A stretch of DNA of 61,433 bases from a virus: positions 1-61,433 of IMG/VR virus record IMGVR_UViG_3300032307_000254; one strand, given 5' to 3'. The notes beneath the pieces were generated by a model, which worked only from the letters and a program-made list of their open reading frames with translations, made no database searches and had not been told where the DNA came from. Shown one piece after another: positions 53,259 to 61,321 of this stretch; positions within the stretch are counted from its first letter, which is position 1; each line of letters begins with the position of its first letter. The translations under genes and the position numbers were made by a program.

Positions 53259-54203
53259 TCAACGCTCCATCTTCAACATTTCACGAGCATACTGCTCGGG
53301 GGTCAGGCCCAGTTTCTTCGCAATGGCGATCTGGGACTGCTTCAGCACGATCTTCTTGGGGGATGTGCTACGAGAAGCTGGTGCGACTACATTAGCAGGC
53401 TTAGAGGCGCGTTGAGCCTTCGCAGTGCCTTCGGTCGCTTTGTCTTCCCCGAAATACTCAGGGAAGCGACGGCGCATCGTTGTGTCGATGGCGCTCCAGT
53501 ATTCGTCGGAGCCCACGAACTGCGGGCCACGTTCTCGTTCGAGCTTCTGGTGTAGCCCGAGAGCAGATGCCGTCATCTCAGGATCAGTACCCCACCACGT
53601 ATTGCGCTCTTGCCACGCCATGGTCTTGGAGTCAGGCTGAGGAATCTGGACCTGCTGTTGCGGAAGTTGTACCTCGTCCTCTACACCTTGTAAAGTAGGA
53701 CGATAGCTTGCGAGCTGCTGGAGCTTGTACTGCGCCTGCGCCAGTTTCTCCTGCGCCTCAATAACCTTGTCGGTGTCCGCAGCCTCATAGGCGTCACGGT
53801 AGGCCCGACGGGCTTCGGCAAGCTCATACTCAGCGGTCTGCTTGAAGCTACCAACCAGCGTCTGCTCACCCTCGGACAGGGTGGACTTGAGGCGGCGGTT
53901 CTCGTCGAGCAGCCGCTGCGCAGCAGCAAGGGCTTCGGCCTGTTCACGCTGAACGCGCTCTTTCTCGCGCCGCTCGTCGTGCCAGACCTTCTTCATCTGC
54001 TTCAGGCGCAGCTTGACCTTCTCGGAGTATTCTTCGAGCTCGTCAGCTTCGAGTTCGTCAACGATCTCCTTCGGCATGGGCTCACGCCCACGGTCTTCCT
54101 CCGGGGTATCGTCTTCGACGTCGATCTCAGGCTCATTGGAAACAGGGGTGGTCTCGTCCTCGATCTCGAACGAGAAGTCGTCGTCATTCGGCTGGGTAGC
54201 CAT
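53259..54203 (-). CDS. Scaffolding-like protein (314 aa)
   Basis: The N-terminus is acidic (DDDFSFEIEDETTPVS) and the middle (residues 65-165) is a long charged helix (EREQAEAL-type, e.g. KERVQREQAEALAAAQRLLD, EAQEKLAQAQYKLQQLASYR). The C-terminus has a small basic helix (KKIVLKQSQIAIAKKLGLTP), the kind that binds the capsid. This is the plan of phage scaffolding proteins, and the gene lies just before the capsid genes. ATG 54203 follows AAAGGAGAAGACC. Confidence 0.75.
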   Translation of the reverse strand: MATQPNDDDFSFEIEDETTPVSNEPEIDVEDDTPEEDRGREPMPKEIVDELEADELEEYSEKVKLRLKQMKKVWHDERREKERVQREQAEALAAAQRLLDENRRLKSTLSEGEQTLVGSFKQTAEYELAEARRAYRDAYEAADTDKVIEAQEKLAQAQYKLQQLASYRPTLQGVEDEVQLPQQQVQIPQPDSKTMAWQERNTWWGTDPEMTASALGLHQKLERERGPQFVGSDEYWSAIDTTMRRRFPEYFGEDKATEGTAKAQRASKPANVVAPASRSTSPKKIVLKQSQIAIAKKLGLTPEQYAREMLKMER

Positions 54204-54232
54204 GGTCTTCTCCTTTGTACGGGTTACGCCCG

Positions 54233-54643
54233 TTAAGCGCGGGAAATGCCCCGGGGGTCTTCGACAACAGCCTCAACCGCGTCATCGTTGATGATGCGGA
54301 ACTGGCGTCCATGGATCACGACACGGGTACCGGCGTGCGGGCGGACGAGGATAAAGTCCCCTTCCTTGCACCACGGGCCAGTCGGGAACCGCTTCTCGTC
54401 CTTGTAACAGTCGGGGCCGAGCTTTGCGGCGTACAGCACCGTTGCCAGCAGCTCTTCATGCCGGATGGTTTCATCTGCCTTGATAATGCCGCCGTCAGTC
54501 ACCTTCTCGATGTCCGGGATAGCGCACAGAATGCGATAGCCCGACGGTTCGGGAAGCATCTTGGCCCGTTCTTCTACGGGGAGCTCGGAGGCAGCGCCGA
54601 CCTTTGGGATCGGGCGACCGGCGAGGTCTACGAGATTAGTCAT
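54233..54643 (-). CDS. GroES-like co-chaperonin
   Basis: From ATG 54643 the product is 136 residues. YRILCAIPDIEKVTDGGIIK and KEGDFILVRPHAGTRVVIHG and the mobile-loop-like segment between them follow the GroES fold. Bacteriophage T4 gp31 and other phage GroES relatives replace the host co-chaperonin so that GroEL can hold phage capsid proteins. Its place between portal and scaffold genes supports that. Overlaps the next gene by eight bases. Functional assignment is inferred. Confidence 0.7.
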   Translation of the reverse strand: MTNLVDLAGRPIPKVGAASELPVEERAKMLPEPSGYRILCAIPDIEKVTDGGIIKADETIRHEELLATVLYAAKLGPDCYKDEKRFPTGPWCKEGDFILVRPHAGTRVVIHGRQFRIINDDAVEAVVEDPRGISRA

Positions 54644-54830
54644 CGTCTTCCTCCATCCGCTTTGCGGTGTCTGCGAAGAACGCATTTGAGATCATGAGCC
54701 CACGGATGATGCCGCAGGTGTACTTGTACTCGCCATGATCCTTGGCTTTGCCGAGGGCGAGATCGTCGCTAAGCACGGCAATCTCGTCCTGTACCTTCTT
54801 TGTTAGGTACTGGAGTAGGTCGTTGGTCAT
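54636..54830 (-). CDS. Small conserved phage protein (64 aa)
   Basis: MTNDLLQYLTKKVQDEIAVL and later KYTCGIIRGLMISNAFFADT make a compact helical protein. I recognise this small type beside portal genes but know no function. It overlaps the portal stop at an ATGA-type junction and the GroES-like start by eight bases, showing translational coupling between the three. Confidence 0.6.
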   Translation of the reverse strand: MTNDLLQYLTKKVQDEIAVLSDDLALGKAKDHGEYKYTCGIIRGLMISNAFFADTAKRMEEDDD

Positions 54831-57313
54831 TCAGGCTCCTCTGGCTGCTGGGTTGGGGAAACAGGGGGTTGCTCTTGCATCTGGAGCTGGTCGCGGGCGA
54901 TCTCGACGCCCATACGAAGTCCCTCCATTTGCTCCTTGGCGGACAGGTTGGCCTGATCCGTTGCCATCTTGGCCCCCACTTGGAGGCCAGCGATTTCTTG
55001 CTGAGAGGCGATGCGCTTCTCTTCGAGTTCGATACGGTCTGCCTTGTCGGCAGCCTCGATCTGGAGCTTCTGTTTCTTGAGTTCGAGCTCGCCTTGTTTG
55101 ATCTGGAGCTCAGCCTGCTGCATCTGCACGATGGGGTCTTGGGCCATCTGCTGCGCCTGCTGCGCCTGCGCCTCGGCTTGGTTCTTCTGGAGCAGCTGCG
55201 CTGCGGCAGCGGCAGCCAGACGCGAAACCGCCAGCTCGGTGCTCTCATCCATCTCGGCATCAGGCGGAGGCAGCGGCACACCGGCCTGCTGCTCGATCTG
55301 ACGGCGATACTCGAACGCCAAGTGCTCAGCGATGTGGGCGTTCATGGCAGCCATCATGGCTTGCGCGTTGGGGTTCTGCCCCATCAGCTCAGCGACCTTC
55401 GGGTCCTGCATGGCCGACATGTGGACCATGATGTGGGCTTCGTGGTCTTGGTAGATGAACGCCTTCACGGGCTTGCCGTTGATGACGTCCATGTTCTCGC
55501 TGACCGGGTCACGCGGCTTCATCTCGTCACCGTCCTTGAGCGGCACGAGCTTCTCGGCGTTCTTGATGCCCAGCACCTCCAGCATCTGCCGGTGCAGGTA
55601 GGGCAGGTCGTACAGCTGCGGCGCACCCTGCGCCAGCTGGATAACCGCCTGATATTGCACGATTTTCTGCGCCATGGTGGCGGCGTTGGGGTCCGACACC
55701 GGGATGACGTTGACCCGGTCGTAGTCGGACTTCTTGGCCTTACGGTCGCCTTCTTCCGGTTCGTAGCTGTACGTATCGGGCGTATAGTCGCGGATGATGG
55801 CCTTGAGGAGGCGGAACTCCTGCTTCATCGAATAGTGGACGCGGGCCTGCACAGCCGACATGATCTTGAGCGTGCGCTCAAGGATGGCCAGCGTCGTACC
55901 CACTGGGGCCTGCGCCGACATGTCGCTGATCTTCATATCCGCAGCCGAGGCGAACCGACGGCCTTCCTCAACGATGGTGTTGAGGAGCGAATAGAGGACT
56001 TGGCTCGGCTCCTTGTAGGGGAGCGGCATGATGTTGTCGCGCATTGTACCCGATGCAACGTCAACATCACGCCACTCGGCGGGCGCGATTGGGGTGTCGT
56101 CGCCCTTCACCCGGAGCCCCTTGGTCTTGAAGCCGCCCGGGAGATTGCTCAGAGTGCCCGCATCGACCAACTGGCGGATGAGGCTGGTGCCCGACTTGGC
56201 GAAGGCACCGATCAGGTGGATGAGGCCGAAGGCATAGAAGCCGAAGCCCGGGATGTAGGCGTAGTGGACGAAGTGGTTGCGCTTCGCCTTCTTCTCGTCA
56301 TCCGGGTTCCAGTTGCGCCGGATGGCCAGCACGGTCTGCGTGGCCTTGTCGATGGTCACCACATAGGGCACCGCGATCTCGGCAGCAGCCTCTTCCTTGG
56401 CCATCTTGTCGTCTGGCAGCACCAGATCGACGTGCATCTCCAGCAGCTTGTACCGGTCGTCACTGGTCGCCCGGAAGCCCATCTTCTCAGCGATGGCCTT
56501 CTCAACCTCATCGAGCGTATCGACTGGCTCAGGAAGATCGACATCGCGGTAGAAGCCCGACGCCTGTAGCTTGTTCAGCTCGTTGACGGTCTTGCGCATG
56601 ACGTGGGTCACGCGACCGGCAGTCTCCAGACTGGATGCGCCATAGGGCACCACGACGTCTTCAGCCGGGATGTACATCGCGGTCTGGCGTTCCAGCGACG
56701 GGTCGTAATACACCTTCTTGAAGGCATTACCCGCGAGGCCCAGACCCCACAGCATCCGCTCGTGCTCGGGCCGATACTCGACCATCACGTCGGTGAGCTG
56801 GTAGTTCATATCGTCTTGGACGCGGGCAGCAGCCTCGCGGGTCTCCGGCGTCTCCCTGCCGATGATCTCTGTCCTGACCGGCCCCTGCGCGGGGAAGGTC
56901 TCCATCATGGTCTCAGCTTGGAACTTAACCAGCGCTTCGGAGAGGAGCGGGTGGTAGACACCGCACGCACCGGGCCACGGCTCGGTCCGGTCCTCGACCT
57001 TCATGCCGAGCAGCTCAAGGCCATCGACGTATGTCTGTATCCAGTCCTTGCGGCTGGAGATGTCGTCCTCAAAGTCCCCGAGCAAGTCCCCGGCCAGCTC
57101 AGTGAGCTGCCCCTCGTCCATGTCTTCGGCCAAGTTCTTGTTGAACTCGTCCTCGTCCACCTCGTCGGGGTCGATCTCGATCTCCATGTCGCCTGCGCGG
57201 ATGGTGACCTCTTCAGGGTCCTCGATCTCGATCTCCAGCGCGGGCTCGTCGTCCATGAAGTCTTCGGGCGAGAAGCCACGCGGGGCTTGGTTCAGGGCCT
57301 TGTCGATGTCCAT
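54827..57313 (-). CDS. Portal protein (828 aa)
   Basis: The gene follows the terminase genes, separated only by a small gene, and is of portal size for podoviruses (P22-like). The N-terminus is acidic, then SRKDWIQTYVDGLELLGMKV leads to the crown and wing regions with HPLLSEALVKFQAETMMETF and YIPAEDVVVPYGASSLE. Residues near 540-640 (LPYLHRQMLEVLGI-like) and a C-terminal coiled coil rich in Gln and Glu (LQIKQGELELKKQKLQIEAA region) form the barrel. Portals make the ring through which DNA enters. Confidence 0.88.
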   Translation of the reverse strand: MDIDKALNQAPRGFSPEDFMDDEPALEIEIEDPEEVTIRAGDMEIEIDPDEVDEDEFNKNLAEDMDEGQLTELAGDLLGDFEDDISSRKDWIQTYVDGLELLGMKVEDRTEPWPGACGVYHPLLSEALVKFQAETMMETFPAQGPVRTEIIGRETPETREAAARVQDDMNYQLTDVMVEYRPEHERMLWGLGLAGNAFKKVYYDPSLERQTAMYIPAEDVVVPYGASSLETAGRVTHVMRKTVNELNKLQASGFYRDVDLPEPVDTLDEVEKAIAEKMGFRATSDDRYKLLEMHVDLVLPDDKMAKEEAAAEIAVPYVVTIDKATQTVLAIRRNWNPDDEKKAKRNHFVHYAYIPGFGFYAFGLIHLIGAFAKSGTSLIRQLVDAGTLSNLPGGFKTKGLRVKGDDTPIAPAEWRDVDVASGTMRDNIMPLPYKEPSQVLYSLLNTIVEEGRRFASAADMKISDMSAQAPVGTTLAILERTLKIMSAVQARVHYSMKQEFRLLKAIIRDYTPDTYSYEPEEGDRKAKKSDYDRVNVIPVSDPNAATMAQKIVQYQAVIQLAQGAPQLYDLPYLHRQMLEVLGIKNAEKLVPLKDGDEMKPRDPVSENMDVINGKPVKAFIYQDHEAHIMVHMSAMQDPKVAELMGQNPNAQAMMAAMNAHIAEHLAFEYRRQIEQQAGVPLPPPDAEMDESTELAVSRLAAAAAAQLLQKNQAEAQAQQAQQMAQDPIVQMQQAELQIKQGELELKKQKLQIEAADKADRIELEEKRIASQQEIAGLQVGAKMATDQANLSAKEQMEGLRMGVEIARDQLQMQEQPPVSPTQQPEEPE

Positions 57314-57595
57314 TTACTTGCCCTTCTTCGGCTTCACGGCGCGGGCCACGGTCTTGGCGACGGCGACGACGGGAGCGACGCTTGTGGCTACGCTGGCCAC
57401 GGTAGTGGCGACATCTGCGACGTCCTCGATCACATCGAGCACGTTTTTCTTCTTGGCAGCCTGCGTCTGGTTCGCGCCTTGGATAGCGTCGGCGTACGGG
57501 ACACCTGCTGCACGGGCCTCATTGAAGGCGGTGCGCTGGGTATCGTTCCACTTGCGCCACTGGGTTTTGCCGATGGGGAAAAGCGCCTTGACCAT
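57314..57595 (-). CDS. Small basic protein between terminase and portal (93 aa)
   Basis: The product MVKALFPIGKTQWRKWNDTQ continues with a Gln/Ala helix and a hydrophobic, Val/Ala-rich segment (VATTVASVATSVAPVVAVAK). The start shares a base with the TerL stop (TAATG). Location and size suggest a head-tail or packaging accessory; basic C-terminus (VKPKKGK). No known family. Confidence 0.5.
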   Translation of the reverse strand: MVKALFPIGKTQWRKWNDTQRTAFNEARAAGVPYADAIQGANQTQAAKKKNVLDVIEDVADVATTVASVATSVAPVVAVAKTVARAVKPKKGK

Positions 57596-59145
57596 TAGTA
57601 GTACCCCTGATGTCTGTTGGACTTGAAATACACGGGATCATCTTCTGCGTCTAGCGCAGTAGTCACATATCCGCCCTTGCGGAACCTGTGCATCGCCATG
57701 GACACGGTATCGACATAGTCGTCGTGCTCGCCGCCCGGGAAGCTGGCCACCTCGTCGATGACCTCTTCAGCCCAGTGGGTGCCCGGTGCCCAGACGCGCC
57801 CGGAGGCGAAAAGGTCGGAGACCGCGTTGAGACGGCTGATCTTGTCGTTACCCCTCGTCGGGGTGAACTCCTGCACCGGTATGCCCATGGCCCGCATCTC
57901 GTAGATGAGCGGCGCACCCGATGCCTTCTTTTCGATGATAACGCTGTCCGGGTCCCAGTCCCGGTACTCCTCAATGGCCGTGCGCTTCAGCGTCGGGAAC
58001 TCCATGCGGTCCCGGAACGCGTTGAGGAGGATGATATTGGCCTGCTCGATGCCGTTGTCGTCTGGGTGGTAGAACACGCCCCATGTGGTGCACGCCGAAT
58101 AGTCGGCTCGCTGCGTCTTCTCGAAGGCCGTATCCCAGCTCTGGAGGATGAATTCGCACTGTGGCGGGTCGTCACGCTCCCACGTCTTCCACCACTCGCG
58201 CTTCACGATGGCGCTCTGATCCCCGGTCGGGTTCTGCTGGTACTGCGCCATCCACTTCGAGTTGGGCAGTTCTTCCTTGAGGGCCGCAAGCTCCTTGAGG
58301 CTCCAGAACTCGGGCCACAGGGGCTGCCCGGAGGGCAAAAGCGCAGGAAATTCAATGACTTCCCACTCGTCACCACCGCGCTGAGCGGCACTTTTGAGCA
58401 CCTGAGCGGTCAGATCGCGCTTCGACCAGCGCGTCATCACGATGACGATGGCCCCACCCGGCTGGAGACGCTGACGCGGACCCGATGTGTACCACTCGTA
58501 GGTCTTGTCGTAGATGTCCGGGTTGATTTCCGCGAGCGCAGCCTCCTGCTCGCTGTGCGGGTCGTCGATGATGAGCACGTCAGCACCCTTACCGGTCACC
58601 GCACCGCCCACACCGATGGCGAAATAGTCACCACCTTTGGACGTGTTCCAGCGGCCAGCCGCCTTCGAGTCTGCGCTCAGGCTCAGATCGGGGAAAATCT
58701 GGTGGTAGACGTCGGTATCGACGAGGTTACGCACCTTACGCCCAAAGCCCACGGCCAATTCCGCCGTGTGCGACGTCTGGATCACCTTCTTCTGGGGAAA
58801 TTTACCCAGAAACCACGCCGGGAGCAGGTAGGAGGCGAATTCGGACTTGGTATGGCGCGGCGGCATGTTGATGATGAGCCGTTTGAGCTCCCCACGTGCC
58901 ACGCGCTCGAACGCATCAGCCATCTTGGCGTGGTGCCGACCCCCGATGAAGGTCGGCCAGACCTCCTGCACGAACGCCATGAACTTATCGCGGCACGCCT
59001 GCCGCCTCTTGAGGTTCTCCAGCTTCTCCAGCTCGGCCAGCAGCTGCTCCTGCTCCGCTAGAGACAACAGAGGCAGAATCTTCGGAATGTCATCAAGGTC
59101 GATCTCGTCGATCACCTGCATGTTGGGGCGACCCACCTTGGCCAT
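57595..59145 (-). CDS. Terminase large subunit
   Basis: The 516-residue protein has Walker A MPPRHTKSE (94-102), Walker B VLIIDDPHSE (190-199), a coupling MTRW (237-240), and the nuclease acids D338 (SWDTAF), E405 (IEKKASG) and D475/D476/D479 (HDDYVDT). It is the ATP-driven motor that pumps DNA into the head and cuts it. ATG 59145 overlaps the small-terminase stop by one base (TGATG); GTG 59148 is also possible. Confidence very high. Confidence 0.95.
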   Translation of the reverse strand: MAKVGRPNMQVIDEIDLDDIPKILPLLSLAEQEQLLAELEKLENLKRRQACRDKFMAFVQEVWPTFIGGRHHAKMADAFERVARGELKRLIINMPPRHTKSEFASYLLPAWFLGKFPQKKVIQTSHTAELAVGFGRKVRNLVDTDVYHQIFPDLSLSADSKAAGRWNTSKGGDYFAIGVGGAVTGKGADVLIIDDPHSEQEAALAEINPDIYDKTYEWYTSGPRQRLQPGGAIVIVMTRWSKRDLTAQVLKSAAQRGGDEWEVIEFPALLPSGQPLWPEFWSLKELAALKEELPNSKWMAQYQQNPTGDQSAIVKREWWKTWERDDPPQCEFILQSWDTAFEKTQRADYSACTTWGVFYHPDDNGIEQANIILLNAFRDRMEFPTLKRTAIEEYRDWDPDSVIIEKKASGAPLIYEMRAMGIPVQEFTPTRGNDKISRLNAVSDLFASGRVWAPGTHWAEEVIDEVASFPGGEHDDYVDTVSMAMHRFRKGGYVTTALDAEDDPVYFKSNRHQGYY

Positions 59146-59741
59146 CACTCGTCGCCTTCGGCCTCTTCGGCGTCGATTGGCCGCTCGTACACGCCAAGCT
59201 CGTCATCGAGGTCCATACCCGGTGGGGTTACGTCGATCACCTGCGCATTGAGCAGCCGCTTTACCCGCTCCTTGATCGCCGCTTCGAGGGCATCCGGGCT
59301 GTTGTAGTTGATCGTGATCTCGCTGCGCTCATTGAACAGGGCAATATCGCTGTGCTTGCCCAGCAGCTCCAGCGCCTTCAGCTCATACTTGGTCTGGCCG
59401 CAGTTGGCGATTTCCAGCAGCTTATTGGTCAGCGCGGCGCGCACCTGCCCCACGTCGAAGGCGATGTTCTGCCCATAGGTCTTGAGGAAGCCGCTGGCTG
59501 CCAGCGCGGTCGAGTAGTTCTTCAGGGGAGCCGCCTGCTGGCGCTTCGCCACGGCGTCGATCAGGGCTTTTTCACGGTCGTAGGTGACCGGGTCCACTTC
59601 CAGCGGGGCACCAAGCTCCTCCAGCGCCTCAGCGGTGTTCGCCGCCACGGAGATTTCCTCCATGAAATTCTGGGTTTTGTCTGGCTCGATGCTGAACGGT
59701 ACCGGATATTCCGAACTCGGTTCGACTTTTACTCTGGCCAT
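59145..59741 (-). CDS. Terminase small subunit
   Basis: ATG 59741 is chosen; longer frames run into the tRNA gene upstream. The 198-residue product is helical with YGQNIAFDVGQVRAALTNKL and a basic, DNA-binding-like middle (REKALIDAVAKRQQAAPLKN), then a segment rich in beta and acidic tail (DDELGVYERPIDAEEAEGDE). Its place just before the large subunit with an overlap of one base fits a TerS that recognises the packaging site. The sequence match is weak, the context strong. Confidence 0.7.
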   Translation of the reverse strand: MARVKVEPSSEYPVPFSIEPDKTQNFMEEISVAANTAEALEELGAPLEVDPVTYDREKALIDAVAKRQQAAPLKNYSTALAASGFLKTYGQNIAFDVGQVRAALTNKLLEIANCGQTKYELKALELLGKHSDIALFNERSEITINYNSPDALEAAIKERVKRLLNAQVIDVTPPGMDLDDELGVYERPIDAEEAEGDE

Positions 59742-59814
59742 GTGGTGCAGCGTCCGGTTTGAGGGAGCAGTAGCGGCTGTGTAACAGCCTACCGGCGTAG
59801 CTGTAAAGGGGAGA

Positions 59815-59890
59815 TGGTCTGGGTGACTGGACTCGAACCAACAACCTCCTGCTCCCAAGGCAGGCGCTCTACCACTTGAGCTACACCCAG
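59815..59890 (-). tRNA. tRNA-Pro (anticodon UGG), CCA encoded
   Basis: Read on the - strand, the acceptor CTGGGTG pairs with CACCCAG, followed by discriminator A and an encoded CCA (59,817-59,815). The D arm is GCTC/GAGC, the anticodon stem CCTGC/GCAGG with loop CTTGGGA, giving anticodon UGG with G at 37. The T arm is GTTGG/CCAGT with two G-U pairs and loop TTCGAGT. The first pair C1-G72 is the usual mark of bacterial tRNA-Pro. It is the first gene of the leftward transcript, just upstream of the terminase. Confidence 0.95.
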
Positions 59891-59953
59891 ATGCGGGCGC
59901 AGCAAGCTGCACCCTTAGGTCGTCGGTCGAGGCTTCGGCGTGTTCATGGGACT

Positions 59954-59983
59954 TTTATACTACCCGGGGGCTAAACACGTCAA
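59954..59983 (-). promoter_or_regulatory. Sigma-70-type promoter of the leftward arm
   Basis: On the - strand, TTGACG (59,983-59,978) and TATAAA (59,959-59,954) are separated by 18 bases. Transcription should start near 59,947 and first read the tRNA, whose 5' end is at 59,890, and then the terminase genes. The boxes are close to consensus, so host polymerase alone could use it. Confidence 0.65.
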
Positions 59984-60210
59984 GGTACCATCGACGGGGG
60001 GTGTTTCCTAAGAGCGCGCCAACCAGATGGTGCCACAAAATAAGAGGGGGAGGGGGGTCGGTTTTCAAAGTGCATCGTCGGATGTGCAAAATAGTATGTA
60101 TGTATAGGCGGCCCCACTTCGCGTGGTTTTGGGGGGTGGCGGGTAGGTAGGGTCAAGGTAGGAACAAAAAGCGAACCCTACCCCCGCCCCCTGTTTTTAC
60201 CGCGCCCCCC

Positions 60211-60290
60211 GCCCCGTTTCATTACCTGAGTAACGAACGCCCGCCCCGATTGCGCCGCGCCCCGTTTCATTACCTGAGTAACGAACGCCC
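60211..60290. repeat. 32-bp direct repeat with TTACCTGAGTAA sites
   Basis: The sequence GCCCCGTTTCATTACCTGAG and the next 12 bases (TAACGAACGCCC) occur at 60,211-60,242 and 60,259-60,290, exactly, with a start-to-start distance of 48 bases. Each copy holds TTACCTGAGTAA (60,222-60,233 and 60,270-60,281). The two sites are like those at 1985 and 3263. Two adjacent operators suggest co-operative binding by a repressor or activator, or a recognition site for packaging. Confidence 0.8.
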
Positions 60291-60296
60291 CTCTTG

Positions 60297-60310
60297 CATT
60301 ATGTAGCACA
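60297..60310 (-). promoter_or_regulatory. Shared 14-base promoter-like box, leftward
   Basis: On the - strand this reads TGTGCTACATAATG, identical to 1940-1953, which is the -10 region of the early promoter. The -35 here is poor (TTGTCT or TTGTTG at short spacing). It points toward the terminase arm and lies 15 bases before the first TTACCTGAGTAA site in that direction. It may be an alternative late promoter that needs an activator. Confidence 0.5.
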
Positions 60311-60376
60311 ATATGAGACAACAATCGGGCGGGGCGGACTGTCCGCTCGCGCCTAGTAATAGAGGGATTTGATACC

Positions 60377-61180
60377 ATGGCTAACCGTAATGCTGCTGCT
60401 AACCGCGTGACCGCTTCAAACCTTGTCAGCGCGTCGCTGTCATCTGTTGAGGCGGGGCTGTTGTTGCCGCTCGCCGCGCAAACCGCTGTGCAAGGCAAGG
60501 CCAAAATAGACGAGGGCAAGGCCAAGGGAGCCGCCGCGCTTGCTGTGATGATTGCGGGATTTGCCAGCGATGAAATCGCCGCCCGCCCTTGGACGTTTGA
60601 CATCACAGTGAAGGGCGATGTCCATCATCACGTTGAGACTGTCGGCTATGCCGATAAGGGCAATGATGACGCGGCATGGGCGCGCAACGGCGAGGGCGCG
60701 GTCAGCAAGGCGGCGCTTGGGGCGTATAAGACAGCCTTCCAATCCGAATTTTTCAACCTGCCTGAAAATGTCCCTGCCATTTGGACTATGACAGGCAAGG
60801 CGATTGACGCCGCCCGCGCTATCCGCGCTGAGGGGATGACAGCCGCCATTGAGGGCGGCAAGCTGGTGCTGACCGGCGGCACGGGTGAACGCGCTGACGC
60901 AATGCGCGGCGCGACTAGCCTCAACGCGCTGGCAAAGGCTGTCGGCGGCGAGACTGGCACAAACCGCGAGACGCACGGCAATGCCAAGGGCGCGGGCGAG
61001 GGCGAGGGCGCGGGCGATGAACGCCGCGTTGCCACGCCGGAAGAAATCCTGTCGGCGGCGCTTCGGATTGTTGAAGGGGTGAAGCGGGGCGAAGTTGCCC
61101 TAACATCTGCCGCCCTGTCCTATGCCCGCCGCATCGCCGTGCTTGTCGCTGCCGATAATGGCGCAGACTTTGACGATTGA
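60377..61180 (+). CDS. Hypothetical protein, lone right-end gene (267 aa)
   Basis: ATG 60377 follows AGAGGGATTTGATACC. The product starts MANRNAAANRVTASNLVSAS, is rich in Ala and Gly, and has a histidine-containing strand (FDITVKGDVHHHVETVGYAD) and a Gly/Glu linker (GAGEGEGAGDERRVATPEE) before a helical end. No family recognised. Two hairpins follow it, so it is a single-gene unit that faces away from the late arm. Codon use (many GCC, GCG and GGC with CCGCCC-type pairs) differs somewhat from its neighbours. Confidence 0.6.
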   Translation: MANRNAAANRVTASNLVSASLSSVEAGLLLPLAAQTAVQGKAKIDEGKAKGAAALAVMIAGFASDEIAARPWTFDITVKGDVHHHVETVGYADKGNDDAAWARNGEGAVSKAALGAYKTAFQSEFFNLPENVPAIWTMTGKAIDAARAIRAEGMTAAIEGGKLVLTGGTGERADAMRGATSLNALAKAVGGETGTNRETHGNAKGAGEGEGAGDERRVATPEEILSAALRIVEGVKRGEVALTSAALSYARRIAVLVAADNGADFDD

Positions 61181-61187
61181 CCCTAGC

Positions 61188-61206
61188 GGGGGGCGCAACG
61201 CCCCCC
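61188..61206 (+). other. GC-rich hairpin after the right-end gene
   Basis: GGGGGGCG (61,188-61,195) pairs with CGCCCCCC (61,199-61,206) around CAA. It follows the stop codon by seven bases and precedes the main terminator. It has no T-run of its own and may protect the 3' end of the transcript. Confidence 0.5.
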
Positions 61207-61219
61207 GCCCCGCCCTGAA

Positions 61220-61252
61220 CCCCGCTAGGCCATGGCCTAGCGGGGTTTTTTT
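61220..61252 (+). terminator. Rho-independent terminator of the right-end gene
   Basis: The sequence from 61,220 to 61,245 is a perfect 26-base palindrome; its two arms are CCCCGCTAGGCC and GGCCTAGCGGGG, followed by seven T (61,246-61,252). It ends rightward transcription 40 bases after the gene. On the - strand no T-run follows, so it is one-directional. Confidence 0.9.
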
Positions 61253-61321
61253 ATGTCCGCAACCCGCGCCGCGTGGCGCGGCCCCGTGATAGTTGATGAT
61301 AGTTAGGGTGGGCGGTCGGCC
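61253..61321. other. Short gap with GC hairpin and direct repeat
   Basis: Between the terminator and the stop of the right-end leftward gene, CCGCGCC and GGCGCGG (around 61,268 to 61,285) can pair, and GATAGTT occurs twice, three bases apart (61,288-61,304). No gene or promoter is supported. It may end leftward transcription weakly, since no T-run follows. Confidence 0.35.

Larger units (their letters stand above)
59742..60376. other. Control region between the leftward arm and the right-end gene
   Basis: No protein gene is supported in these 635 bases. They hold the tRNA-Pro gene (59,815-59,890), a promoter for it (59,954-59,983), long G-runs (near 59,995, 60,046, 60,052 and 60,130), a 32-base direct repeat (60,211-60,242 and 60,259-60,290) containing TTACCTGAGTAA sites, and a box at 60,297-60,310 shared with the early promoter. 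It is the only large intergenic region of the window, and the best candidate for a late control or packaging region. Confidence 0.75.

Noticed and set aside
59742-59912. N-terminal extension of the small terminase to 59,912
   Set aside because: It would translate the tRNA gene; the Cys/Ser-rich extension is the frame of the tRNA and ATG 59741 begins a normal protein.
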